Source: Oscillospiraceae bacterium | Lineage (GTDB): Bacteria > Bacillota > Clostridia > Oscillospirales > Oscillospiraceae | Reading direction: 5' to 3' | DNA length: 55,908 bases | Assembly: GCA_017465625.1 (NCBI GenBank) | Contig: JAFTVV010000036.1 | Location: 1-55,908 of the forward strand | Shown here: one piece after another, positions 27,201-35,612 of the stretch | Numbering within the stretch: position 1 is the first letter of the stretch | How the letters are laid out: every line of letters starts with the position of its first letter | Notes under the pieces: generated by a model | The model's database searches: none | What the model was told of the DNA's origin: nothing | Seen by the model: the letters and a program-made list of their open reading frames with translations, nothing else | Program-made: the position numbers and the translations under genes

Positions 27201-29668
27201 TCGGTTTCCAAAGTGAATTCCAAAGAGCCGGTGGTGGGCTGAATCCAACCGGAAGCAGCTGCACCGTCAATCGTTGCATCCAGTTTCAATGCAGAGGGCA
27301 GAGAGAATGCAGCATTGTCCACATTCAAAATGATATACCAGTCATTGCCGCGGAAGTTATAGCCGCCAATGCCGGTGATGTTGATTGCAGGTGCCTCGTT
27401 GTCTGCGTAGCCGTTGCTGTGGGTATAGAATGCAAAGTCATTTTCCAGTACATAGTCACCCAGAACGGTACCGGCAGGAATCACAACATCATGCTCTGCC
27501 TTGTCGGTCTCCAGGGTGAATTCCAAAGTGCCGGTGCTCTTCTGGAACCAACCGGAAGCAGCTGCACCGTCAACAGTTGCATTCAGTGCAATCACAGAGG
27601 GCAGAGAGAATGCAGCATTGTCTACAGACAGAATGATGTACCAGTCACTGCCGCGGAAGTTATAGCCGGTGATACCGGTGATGTTCACATACTTAACGGG
27701 TTTGATATTATCCGCATAACCGTTTGCGTGGGTGTAGAACACATACTCGTTTTCCAGTACATAGTCGCCCAGAACGGTGCCGGCAGGAATGATGATCTCG
27801 TGGTCTGCCTTGTCGGTACCCAGAGAGAATTCCAAAGTACCGGTGGTCTTCTGAATCCAGCCGGTGGTCGCTGCGCCATCCACAGTAATGCCGGAAGTAG
27901 CCAGAGATGCCACATCGGCCATAGCAAAGGCGCTATTATCCACGTTCAGGACAATATACCAGTCAGCGTTGGCTTCCCGGTAGTTATAGGCATTGATGCC
28001 GGTGATGTTCACATACTTGACAGGCTTGGTGTTATCCACCTGACCGTTTGCGTGGGTATAGAACACAAAATCGTTTTCCAAAGTGTACTTGCCCAAAACC
28101 GTGCCGGCAGGAATGATAACCTCGTGTTCCGCCTTATCGGTTGCCAGCGTAAATTCCAAAGTGCCGGTTTTCGGCTGGAACCAACCGGATGCCGCTACAC
28201 CGTCCACAGTGGCATTCAGCTTCACAGCGGAGGACAGAGAGAATGCAGCATTGTCCACATTCAGGATGATATACCAGTCACTGCCACGGAAGTTGTAGCC
28301 GCCAATGCCGGTGACATTGATCACGGGTGCCTTGGTATTGACGGAACCGTCTGCATGAGTGTAGAACACATAGTCGCTGTTCAGCTTGAAATTGCCCAGC
28401 TGCGTTCCGGCAGGAATAACCACCTTATGCTCCGCCTTATCGGTTGCCAAGGTGAACTCCAAGGTACCGGTGGTAGCCTGGAACCAACCACCGGCGGCAG
28501 CTGCGCCATCAACGGTAACACCTGCATTTGCCACAGATGCCACATTGGTTAACGCAAAATCGGGATCACTGGTTTCCAAAATGATATACCAGTCACTGCC
28601 ACGGAAATTGTAGCCCTTGATGCCGGTAATGCTAAAAGGCGCAATATTATCCGCACGGCCGGTATCGTGGGTATAGAACACATAATCCTTTGCCAGCACA
28701 TAGTTGCCCAGCTGCATACCTGCAGGGAGCACCACCTTGTGCTCTGCCTTGTCGGTTGCCAATGTGAATGCCAGTGTGCCGGTCCCAATCTGGAACCAAC
28801 CACCGGCGGCAGCTGCGCCATCGACGGTTGTGCCGGAAGCGGCCACGGACGCCACAGCAGTCAGATTGAATTTACTATTATTGGTCTGCAGGATGATGTA
28901 CCAGTCACCACTGGCGCGGAAATTGTAGGCATTGATGCCGGTGATCTCAAATGCAGCAGGGCCTACAGCGCCGTCTGCATAGGTGCACAGTACATAATCC
29001 TCTGCCAGAGCATAGTTGCCCCACACAGTACCCTGGGGAATGACCACTCTGTGATCCGCCTTATCGGTTGCCAGGGTGAATGCGACCTTGCCGGCATTGT
29101 TGGCAGTTGCCTGGAACCAACCGCCTGCCGCAGCGCCATCAATGGTAGCACCCGCTGCACTCAGGGATGTTGCCGAAGGCAGAGAAAGTGCGCTCTGATT
29201 GGTATCCAGAATGATATACCAGTCACTGCCACGGAAGTTGTAGGCACTGATGCCGGTGACATTGACGCCAGCCTTGACGCTGCCGTCAGCCTGCGTGAAG
29301 AACACAAAGTCTTCCTTCAGGGTGAAACCGTTCAGCACCATACCGGCCGGAAAGACCACCTTGTGGTTTGCCTTGTCGGTTGCTAATGTGAATTCCAAAG
29401 TGCCGGTTTTCGGCTGGAACCAACCACCGGCGGCAGCTGCGCCATCGAGGGTTGCGCCGGAAGTGGCCACAGATGATGCGGCACTCAGGGAGAAATCGGC
29501 ATTATCGGTAGTCAGAATGATGTACCAGTCATTGCCGCGGAAGTTGTAGGCATTGATGCCGGTAATGGTAAACTCATTAGATGCCGCAGATGCTTTTACT
29601 GCAGGCACGATGGAGAAAATCAGGCAAAGGGACAGAAGGAACGCAAATACTCTTTTAACTTGTTTCAT
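24230..29668 (-). CDS. Giant secreted protein: nine DWYIIL repeats plus glycosidase-like C-terminus
   Basis: This 1812-residue protein has a signal peptide (1-~29, ending KASAASN). Nine consecutive DWYIIL domains of about 103 residues follow (residues ~32-960). A region of about 200 residues, containing HTEIRHGADMADSGLRFVAAL and NIPAADYNKTYYACAGVLVEY, leads into a C-terminal domain (~1255-1812) that resembles a TIM-barrel glycosidase. Candidate acids are in GYLLRDEPYYNH (about 1415) and VLAFDNYGLYTEA (about 1527); aromatic YINYYTYWEP lies near 1635. I do not recognise the GH family. No anchor, LPXTG, SLH or dockerin is visible. GGGGAGGAT precedes the ATG. It probably acts or binds outside the cell. 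Confidence 0.82.
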   Translation of the reverse strand: MKQVKRVFAFLLSLCLIFSIVPAVKASAASNEFTITGINAYNFRGNDWYIILTTDNADFSLSAASSVATSGATLDGAAAAGGWFQPKTGTLEFTLATDKANHKVVFPAGMVLNGFTLKEDFVFFTQADGSVKAGVNVTGISAYNFRGSDWYIILDTNQSALSLPSATSLSAAGATIDGAAAGGWFQATANNAGKVAFTLATDKADHRVVIPQGTVWGNYALAEDYVLCTYADGAVGPAAFEITGINAYNFRASGDWYIILQTNNSKFNLTAVASVAASGTTVDGAAAAGGWFQIGTGTLAFTLATDKAEHKVVLPAGMQLGNYVLAKDYVFYTHDTGRADNIAPFSITGIKGYNFRGSDWYIILETSDPDFALTNVASVANAGVTVDGAAAAGGWFQATTGTLEFTLATDKAEHKVVIPAGTQLGNFKLNSDYVFYTHADGSVNTKAPVINVTGIGGYNFRGSDWYIILNVDNAAFSLSSAVKLNATVDGVAASGWFQPKTGTLEFTLATDKAEHEVIIPAGTVLGKYTLENDFVFYTHANGQVDNTKPVKYVNITGINAYNYREANADWYIVLNVDNSAFAMADVASLATSGITVDGAATTGWIQKTTGTLEFSLGTDKADHEIIIPAGTVLGDYVLENEYVFYTHANGYADNIKPVKYVNITGITGYNFRGSDWYIILSVDNAAFSLPSVIALNATVDGAAASGWFQKSTGTLEFTLETDKAEHDVVIPAGTVLGDYVLENDFAFYTHSNGYADNEAPAINITGIGGYNFRGNDWYIILNVDNAAFSLPSALKLDATIDGAAASGWIQPTTGSLEFTLETDKAEHKVVIPAGTQLGKFTLENEFVFYTHADSNVNTTPYINITGISAYNFRGSDWYIVLNVDNAAFSLSSAIALNATVDGETASGWFQATTGTLEFTLDADLNEHIIVIPAGTVLGDYKLNEEFTFYTHADGSVDLEDPTVDEPVYPMVSLTVKDENGQIMMSRSVAWHTDSILLVEQELKAAVADGKILLGYESNDALYASIGKISVAEGNVLDITLKTLDLAVHTEIRHGADMADSGLRFVAALGQTEYIPKVLLISETLENLTVANAQWKIGNPYHTDENPFKEIVGADGTVSYNIALTNIPAADYNKTYYACAGVLVEYADIGQNYVCTDAVAVTVNEVAESNWLNTAVKAEYVNGVMVLDADANLIGNRSYTISVSNNENGDYVIAYTGGNVQVSALTIEGLRFTAEDGVVFGDGVVTVPGGLFAAAKLEQELVDTQDKMDIGAYYGPSAGTFRYTESNGTVTDKTVKRTHDAVYADVEDYFNAGFNIWMAEDWVYGGKRYSENDAFSALDLAAEYCINHGLTNEDIKVLVTDGFINGLLDGTNMNNGDRNNVEQYAAIAKNNIDALINYVPVVNGVQVGAEYNCFAGYLLRDEPYYNHMSFYAPWFSFLAADAEQTVTVTAWNTSNQQISGEVSCLGLLEKGYTLYFSMLGMSASKKTVVPGSDSSDPCSEAEYLAYVDQFVSNVNATVWNHENMVLAFDNYGLYTEASTRFASSTINYTEKMSANWQRNYALFADIIESKGGNATFAAALRSDGMVRKSYGGFWSNKTWKEFQAFDASWGAQAISMQAYTALAHGYSYINYYTYWEPANQAHSGETYTDACVMWDSNMNPVKQNMYYWVQSANAEVRQLENLIANFSYEKTAAIAAGGSFYTGTGNVGGTDMGGLWTAAQLAEHSALASISASADTTAGYFSKDDGRFNDMFVLVNMSHPNQKASDTVSMTFDTGYTCVIVYLDGVASVYQLQNGQCSVTLPSGEGAVVIPVA
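26784..29580 (-). repeat. Nine tandem ~310-bp DWYIIL domain repeats
   Basis: Repeat cores encoding NFRGSDWYII lie near 29530, 29222, 28910, 28590, 28278, 27960, 27642, 27340 and 27040. Units 5 and 7-9 are close at DNA level and share the AAFSL and VDG-x-x-ASGW-[FI]-Q patterns. Units 1-4 and 6 carry an extra short insertion before VDG. The gradient of similarity indicates expansion by unequal recombination. Confidence 0.93.
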
Positions 29669-29687
29669 CGTTCATATCCTCCCCTTC

Positions 29688-30638
29688 TTATTGTGCGCTG
29701 ACAAGGTTATCCTTGTCGTTGCCGTAAGGATCTGCCAAATAGTCCAGTGCAGTCAGATGATACTGATACAGCTCACCGATCAGCGCCTTCAATTCGGCAT
29801 TCTCTGTCTTGCCGTACATACGGCTGATGTATTGCATGGGGCTGTAGGTGACAGTCAGTGCGTCGTTGACAGTCAGGGTAATGTTTGTCGCATAATCCTG
29901 AGGATTGATGTCGGGCACTTCTACATAGTAAAGACCGTTCTTGTAAACAGGCTCTTCACCGATGCTGAAATTGTAGTCGGCAATGTTTCCGCTTACAGCA
30001 AAGTAGAAACGAACAGCAATCCGGGTCTCAAACACCAAAGAAGCACCGTAGAAGGAAATGCCGCTGACAGAGCCGGATACCATATTGGCAGCACCGACTT
30101 CGGGAATTTCTGCTGTGGCGGTCTTTTCGTAGCCGGCATTAGCAAGATTTTCGATATTGTAATCAAAATACTCCTGTGTTGCCGCACCGTAGTTCAAGGT
30201 CGCAACCATCATATCGTTGGCTGCCAGCTTATCCCACTGTTTGCTGTCAAACAGCTTTTCCGCATAAGCACGAACAGAGGTGCTTGTCTGATAGGTCTTG
30301 CCGGAATCGCTCAGTGTTGCCTCAATGGTTTTGGTCATCTGAGCAGGTGCAATGGTGCAGGGGAAAGAATAGAGGTTGCCCTCTACGTGCTGTGCCTGTG
30401 CTACAGAAACCGTCTTGGTCTGCGCGCCAATGCCAAAGGTCATTTCTGCACCTTGGGTATCTGTCACTTCAGCATAGAAGTTGACAACCAGCTCGCTGCC
30501 CAGCGAAACAGATGTGCCCTTCATGGGACTTGCAGTTTCTGCAAATGCCCAGATGCCCAGCGCACCAACCGACAGCAGCAATACCAGCGCCAGTGAGACG
30601 ATACGCAGGATGCTTTTTTTGCTTGTTGCTTGTTGCAT
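29688..30638 (-). CDS. Secreted protein of unknown function, shared with the phosphatase giant
   Basis: This 316-residue protein has a basic N-terminus and hydrophobic stretch (about 9-31) ending WAFAETAS, a likely signal peptide. The rest (about 40-305) matches residues ~515-790 of the phosphatase giant over its length. Shared landmarks include SLGSELVVNFYAEV versus TLGDNLDMNFAVSV, INPQDY versus INPQDL, YSPMQYISRMYG versus YSAMHYIVRMFG, and ELKALIGELYQYHL versus ELKALLQAMYTYHL. It appears to be a two-part beta-rich module with a helical end. No catalytic motif was recognised. AAGGAGG precedes the ATG; it sits 19 bp upstream of the nine-repeat giant. Confidence 0.8.
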   Translation of the reverse strand: MQQATSKKSILRIVSLALVLLLSVGALGIWAFAETASPMKGTSVSLGSELVVNFYAEVTDTQGAEMTFGIGAQTKTVSVAQAQHVEGNLYSFPCTIAPAQMTKTIEATLSDSGKTYQTSTSVRAYAEKLFDSKQWDKLAANDMMVATLNYGAATQEYFDYNIENLANAGYEKTATAEIPEVGAANMVSGSVSGISFYGASLVFETRIAVRFYFAVSGNIADYNFSIGEEPVYKNGLYYVEVPDINPQDYATNITLTVNDALTVTYSPMQYISRMYGKTENAELKALIGELYQYHLTALDYLADPYGNDKDNLVSAQ

Positions 30639-30663
30639 TTTGTTTCCTCCTTATATTTTAAAT

Positions 30664-30680
30664 AACGGCACCTTGCCGTT
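30664..30680 (-). other. Short intra-operon hairpin
   Basis: AACGGCA and TGCCGTT (7-bp perfect stem, three-base loop) lie between the beta-sandwich lipoprotein gene and the 316-residue secreted protein gene. On the transcribed strand it is followed by a weak A/T run, so it could be a weak terminator or a processing site. Confidence 0.5.
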
Positions 30681-30696
30681 TAGATTACAAGGAAAA

Positions 30697-31446
30697 TTAC
30701 TTCTGAATATACGCGCGAACATTATCAATATAGAATTGCTGGGGATTTTCGTGCAGCTCTCCACGGTCAAAGGTGATGTGGAAGCCGCCAACTGCTTCCA
30801 GTGCATCCGCACCGTATTTCATATACCGCTTACCGCTGTCGTCATAAGCAACCTGCTTGAATTCCTCTGCGGGAATTTTCAGGTTGTTCCACTGCTGCGG
30901 CTGTAAAATGACGGAATACACAATGTTGTAGGGATTGTTGGGATGGGTGGCATACCGATCCTCCATCGTGTTGTTGGCATCAATGGACGGATTCACGTAA
31001 AACCGGATCTCCACCTCATAATCCTGACAGTTGTATACATCCAATGCCAGATATTCCATATTGGAAAAATCTGTGGTGTAGTTGAAAAATCCCGTGGTTG
31101 TGGAAATACGCAGATTGGGACGGCGCTTCAGCCAGGAGCTTTCGTTTCCGGAGATGGTAATGTGGGCGGATGTTTCGCCATTGGTCACCATATCCGGCTG
31201 TTCCTGCCGGGATACCAATTCCATCGTGCCGAAATCTGCAAACAATCCCAGCTGGGAAGCCTCATAATAGTTTTCAAAATCGGCAAGCAGATAATAGGTT
31301 TGACCGTTTTCGTCTGTTTCCACCACATTGCTGCGCTGCTCTTCCTCCGGCTGGGTGGCAGTCGGTGTTTCCGACTGCGCACCTTTACAAGCAACCAGTG
31401 TGAACAGGCACAACATTGCAAACAGAAGGCAAAGTATTTTCTTCAT
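30697..31446 (-). CDS. Lipoprotein with carbohydrate-binding-like beta-sandwich
   Basis: This 249-residue protein has a lipoprotein signal peptide with lipobox LVAC (Cys about residue 20) and a charged spacer. A single beta-rich domain follows (LLADFENYYEASQL through the final FYIDNVRAYIQK). The pattern of strands ending in Q-F-Y-I-D-N-V-R is common in CBM-like jelly rolls, and a similar domain appears at the C-terminus of the DUF4091 protein encoded just upstream. Its start lies one base after that gene's stop (TGATATG). It may help present glycan at the cell surface; ligand unknown. Confidence 0.72.
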   Translation of the reverse strand: MKKILCLLFAMLCLFTLVACKGAQSETPTATQPEEEQRSNVVETDENGQTYYLLADFENYYEASQLGLFADFGTMELVSRQEQPDMVTNGETSAHITISGNESSWLKRRPNLRISTTTGFFNYTTDFSNMEYLALDVYNCQDYEVEIRFYVNPSIDANNTMEDRYATHPNNPYNIVYSVILQPQQWNNLKIPAEEFKQVAYDDSGKRYMKYGADALEAVGGFHITFDRGELHENPQQFYIDNVRAYIQK

Positions 31447-31447
31447 A

Positions 31448-33910
31448 TCACTGTGCCTCCTTTACCGTTACAAGGCTATCCACAAATACTGTAACTGCAG
31501 TACCTCTTTGGAAGTTGAAGTCGATCTCTTCAATGCTGTCCACATCTTCAAGCTCTGCCGATGTGGGCATTGTCAGCTCTATCAGCGTCCACTGACCGGG
31601 CTGCAATTCATAAGAAGCCATACTCACGTCCTTGCCGGCATAGTAGGTAACAGACATCAAGGTCATTTCCTCTGCCGGATTGTACACATACAGCTTGACC
31701 GTCTTAACATCCTTCCAGCTGCCGCCAATGAGCTCAGAGTCTTTGGTCAGTGCGAAGAACGGCAATGCATCTTCTCCATTGGGATTCATCTCGATCTTCA
31801 TAGAGCCGCTGCCCTCTTGTGCCATTTCATCGCTGTAGCTGCCGGAGTTTTTACCGAAGCAGCTGATCCAACCGCTGTAATCCTCCGACGGATTCTCAAA
31901 GCTCTGTACCTGACCCAACTGACCGTCAATCAAAACACGGGTCACAGTACGTGTGTTCTCGCCATTTTGAATCTGGAACGTAAAATCCTTCTGCTTTGTC
32001 AGATCCAGACAGAAGCGGTAAACGCCCTGCTCATCCGGAGTCTGCACCTGGCCATCCACCAGAATCTTTGCGTTCTGCGGTGCTTTGAAAGCGATATTTG
32101 CTTCCGAAACACCGATATCGGTTTCTACATAATAGACCTCGTTGCCGGCCTGGAGATTCAAAATCATCTCAAAAAGCTCGGTGCGGACCTGCTCAAAGGC
32201 AGATACATCCCGGTTGGGAATCAAACCGGTGGAATAGATGCGTCGGAACATGGGCTCCAGAACCGTCATGGCATCCAGCCCCTGTGCCGCATACAAATCA
32301 CGGACAACGTTCAAAAGCTGATAGTCTTCAGACATATCCCGATATGCCACCATACGCAGCGACGGACAAGGACCGTCAATGCCATACTTGGCGCCGGGAT
32401 AGGTCAGCTTTCCGTCACCGGCACTGGGTTCACCGGTGTGCATATCTACCCATGCATCCTCCACAGGCTCACCCCAGATCTGCCAGATATAGCAGGAGGT
32501 TGCCCACATCAGATAGGTGGGTGTATCCAGCTCATAGCACATCCAACCCAAAACACGGGTGGAAAGAGGCAGATCATCGGTATGGGCGTTGGGGAACGGA
32601 TAAGTGGGACTCCAGCAGGTGTACATCCATACATCCACGTAATCCCGACTCTCACGGATTGCCTCGGCATAACCCGGTGTTGCAAAGGCGTGAAGCACCG
32701 GACAAACCGTCAGATTATCCAGTCCGTAGTTTTTTACATCCTCGATATCGTAAGCACCGGGAATGACATCCGGAATATTGACCAGCACCGGAGAGATTAC
32801 ATTGATATAGTAGTCATAGTCCAGTGTGCCGACATACTCCTCACGCAGCTCTGTATCGCAATCAAAAAGCATCTGGAAATACAAGTCAATGGTCTGCTTT
32901 GCATCCAAAAACTGCTTTTCGGATGCAGGCTCATCCACATCGGTGTAGAAATAGGCATAAGCCTTATCCAGATAATTGACACCATCCTCCACCGATGCGT
33001 GCACCAGTGCACGGAGATACTCCTTCAGCAGCGGCAGGTTCACATTGGTCTGCACGCCCTCATAGCCGGAGCCGGTGGGTTCATAATATAGGGCATAGGC
33101 TGTAAAGCCGTCTTTATGGTAATACTCCCGAATCAGCTCTACGTATCTTTCGATTCCGCCGTTTCCTTCAAAGGGCACCTTACAGCTCATATTGTACTTG
33201 AGCATCAGGTCCACATATTTTGTCATAATCTCATCGGACGAATCCAACTCTGCGGATGCCAGATGATCTCTGTCAAACCAGGAGAAAGCGGTGCGCAGCT
33301 CCTCTACCCCGGTCAGGTCAATGTCGTGTACCGTGACCTGAATGGGCATATTGTACTGCTTTTCATCAGCGGTTACGGTTACAGTGCCGTTATAGACACC
33401 TGCCGCCGTACCGGCTGTGGTTGTGATGTCCAGCAGGACCACCTGATTGTGACCTGCTTCGATGCTCGTCTCTTTGTACGCCACAGCGGTTTCCATCGGC
33501 AGCATGGGATCCGGCACATAATCGCCGGCATAAGCAGGATTGCCCGGACGGCTGGTGGTTACAGATGCCTGATAAAGCACATCCCAAACTTCCACATTTT
33601 CCGCCGGAATCACCGCACTGCCGCAAATCAGATCGGAAACCGTCACGTCATAGCAGTCGATCTTTTTATTGGCATACATCATCAGCTGTACGGCTTCTGT
33701 TTCGTTTCGCGCCATCTGTACTTTTAATACAGATTTTCCCGGGGCTGTTTTCGCCGCTGCGCCATCGTCAAAGCGCAGATATTTTACCCCGGAGGGTTCT
33801 GACCAGAGCACCAGATCGCCCGAACCGGAACGACCTGCACCTGCGCAGCCACACAGTCCAAACAGCAGACTCAGGGTCAGTATCCACGCAAGAATCGTTT
33901 TTGCTTTCAT
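31448..33910 (-). CDS. DUF4091 / GH123-like lipoprotein glycosidase
   Basis: This 820-residue lipoprotein has lipobox GLCGC at about residues 18-22. The N-terminal beta domain has the DUF4091-type MARNETEAVQLMMYA (about 47-61) and an Ig-like GVYNGTVTVTAD segment. The central TIM-barrel-like domain (about 205-560) contains YAYFYTDVDEP (about 312-322), whose DE pair corresponds to the catalytic dyad expected in GH123-type beta-N-acetylgalactosaminidases. The C-terminal ~170 residues form a jelly-roll similar to the next encoded lipoprotein. It is expected to be cell-surface tethered. GGAGGTG precedes the ATG. Activity on GalNAc is inferred from family only. Confidence 0.78.
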   Translation of the reverse strand: MKAKTILAWILTLSLLFGLCGCAGAGRSGSGDLVLWSEPSGVKYLRFDDGAAAKTAPGKSVLKVQMARNETEAVQLMMYANKKIDCYDVTVSDLICGSAVIPAENVEVWDVLYQASVTTSRPGNPAYAGDYVPDPMLPMETAVAYKETSIEAGHNQVVLLDITTTAGTAAGVYNGTVTVTADEKQYNMPIQVTVHDIDLTGVEELRTAFSWFDRDHLASAELDSSDEIMTKYVDLMLKYNMSCKVPFEGNGGIERYVELIREYYHKDGFTAYALYYEPTGSGYEGVQTNVNLPLLKEYLRALVHASVEDGVNYLDKAYAYFYTDVDEPASEKQFLDAKQTIDLYFQMLFDCDTELREEYVGTLDYDYYINVISPVLVNIPDVIPGAYDIEDVKNYGLDNLTVCPVLHAFATPGYAEAIRESRDYVDVWMYTCWSPTYPFPNAHTDDLPLSTRVLGWMCYELDTPTYLMWATSCYIWQIWGEPVEDAWVDMHTGEPSAGDGKLTYPGAKYGIDGPCPSLRMVAYRDMSEDYQLLNVVRDLYAAQGLDAMTVLEPMFRRIYSTGLIPNRDVSAFEQVRTELFEMILNLQAGNEVYYVETDIGVSEANIAFKAPQNAKILVDGQVQTPDEQGVYRFCLDLTKQKDFTFQIQNGENTRTVTRVLIDGQLGQVQSFENPSEDYSGWISCFGKNSGSYSDEMAQEGSGSMKIEMNPNGEDALPFFALTKDSELIGGSWKDVKTVKLYVYNPAEEMTLMSVTYYAGKDVSMASYELQPGQWTLIELTMPTSAELEDVDSIEEIDFNFQRGTAVTVFVDSLVTVKEAQ

Positions 33911-33946
33911 CTCAACACCTCCATTTTATGATATTTCGGTGTGACA

Positions 33947-35593
33947 TCAGCTAATCTTGCTGATAATGCTATCCCACTTTGCGCCACTGTTTTCCTGCAG
34001 GAATTCATTGGTCAGCTCCTCTGCAGACTGGAATACACGGACAGGAGAAGTGATGTAGCTGTCCATTGTGCCTGCTGCACTGGACAGGGAGGTGCTTCTT
34101 GCACCGGCAAAGAAGAACAGCTCGTGGAACTTATAGTCGCCTACGAAAACGCCTTCCTTGGTTGCATCATAAATGGACTGCTCGGTAACACTCAGGTTCT
34201 GATATTCGTACTTGTAGGGTGCAAAGCCGCCAACACAGTGATCCTTCAGGGTCTGGATGCCCTCATTGGAAGCCATATAGACCAGGAACTTGTTGGCAAG
34301 TGCCTTGGCATCGGAGAATTCAGGTGCATAAACCATGTGCATATCAGCCTGAGAGCTGACGGTATTGCGTGCCTGCTTCACAAAAGCCACCTCGGCATCG
34401 GTCACGCCTGCAGGCAGGGTGTCCACCTTGCCGTCCACATAATCGATCACAGCAGAAAGGGTGGCATCATCGGAAATGTTGGGCAGTCTTGCTTCCTGAT
34501 CGGCACTGTAGCCGTTGACGCTGTCGATGATGGAGGAGATCACAGGGGTCTTCATCATCTTAATGACAGAGGCATCACCGGTTTCACCGCTGTTGTCCTT
34601 CAGCTCCTGCATCAGCCAGTCGCCGCAGGGGTAGAGTGCCAGCTTGTTCTTGGGATTTACAAAACGCTTCTGGTAGTCGTTCAGGTTGTTTGTGCCGATT
34701 TCTGCAGAGTTGGAAAGGACAAAGCCATTTTCCGGGGAAATCAGATCATAAGCAACCTTTAAAGATTCTAAACGACCCTGCTGCATATAAATCAGGGAGG
34801 ACAGCTGAGATTCTCTGCTGCGGTCCTTATCGTAGCCAACGCCCTCGTAGAACTTCAGCCAGTTCTCGAAGCCTTCATACTGTGCCCAGTTGGGAATAAA
34901 CAGGGTTCTGGTGTACTGGTCCAGTTCACCGGGTACCAGCATATAGCAACCGGCTTCCTTCAATCTCTCGCACAGTGCAATCAGCTCATCGGTGGTATTG
35001 GGCAGCTTCCAGTTGCCCTCGCCCAATGCTTCATTGATCACCGTTTCGTTGTAGTACAGACCCATTGCACCCTGCATATAGGGCAGGCCGTAATACACAT
35101 CATCTGCGGTATCTGCCGTATCCCGGCCTTCTGCCCGATAAGATGCCAGCATTGTATCGTGCAGTTTGTCTGCCACGGTAATGCCCTCACCGGGAATTTG
35201 AGTAGCCAGCACTTCGTTCAGAGGTCTCAGTGCCTGCTTGCCACCGTAGTAGCTGCTGTACTCCTGCACCAGACCGCCCATACCGGTGGCATAAATGTCA
35301 AAGTACAGGTCAATTTCACTCTTCTTGTAGTTTCTGACATCACCACGGATAATGTCGTTCTTGCTGATGGTGGTGATCTTCACTTCCACGCCGGGATTAG
35401 CCGCCTCAAAGCCCTCTTTCAGAGCTGTCAGCCACTGGAAACCGTAGCCCTTGTGCAGGCACATAATATCCAGTGTGGTGTTATCCTCTTCAATGTTGTT
35501 GGGATCAAAGGTTTCCTTTTCACCACAGGCTGCCATAGACAGCAGCAGCAACAATGCCATCATTAAGGATGCAATCTTTTTAATATTTTTCAT
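33947..35593 (-). CDS. ABC sugar transporter substrate-binding lipoprotein
   Basis: This 548-residue extracytoplasmic solute-binding protein has a lipobox SMAAC (Cys about residue 23). The fold of family 1 carbohydrate-binding proteins is suggested by DIMCLHKGYGFQWLTALKEGFEAANPGVEVKI, DVYYGLPYMQGAMGLYYNETVI (about 170-190) and ALYPCGDWLMQEL. It is longer than the usual 400-450 residues, which suggests an oligosaccharide ligand. It is encoded directly before (in coordinates) the two permeases, with a GGAGG site, and forms the import system of the locus. Confidence 0.9.
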   Translation of the reverse strand: MKNIKKIASLMMALLLLLSMAACGEKETFDPNNIEEDNTTLDIMCLHKGYGFQWLTALKEGFEAANPGVEVKITTISKNDIIRGDVRNYKKSEIDLYFDIYATGMGGLVQEYSSYYGGKQALRPLNEVLATQIPGEGITVADKLHDTMLASYRAEGRDTADTADDVYYGLPYMQGAMGLYYNETVINEALGEGNWKLPNTTDELIALCERLKEAGCYMLVPGELDQYTRTLFIPNWAQYEGFENWLKFYEGVGYDKDRSRESQLSSLIYMQQGRLESLKVAYDLISPENGFVLSNSAEIGTNNLNDYQKRFVNPKNKLALYPCGDWLMQELKDNSGETGDASVIKMMKTPVISSIIDSVNGYSADQEARLPNISDDATLSAVIDYVDGKVDTLPAGVTDAEVAFVKQARNTVSSQADMHMVYAPEFSDAKALANKFLVYMASNEGIQTLKDHCVGGFAPYKYEYQNLSVTEQSIYDATKEGVFVGDYKFHELFFFAGARSTSLSSAAGTMDSYITSPVRVFQSAEELTNEFLQENSGAKWDSIISKIS

Positions 35594-35612
35594 AAATAAT
35601 AACCTCCAAATC

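Noticed and set aside
24077-28552. Very long + strand open frame (about 1490 codons) with repetitive protein
   Set aside because: It is antisense to the nine-repeat giant. Its repetition mirrors the sense repeats, and it has no ribosome site and no family features.
26784-29580. Regular ~310-bp periodicity that could suggest a CRISPR or satellite array
   Set aside because: The period, open frame and protein pattern show coding repeats of a secreted protein.
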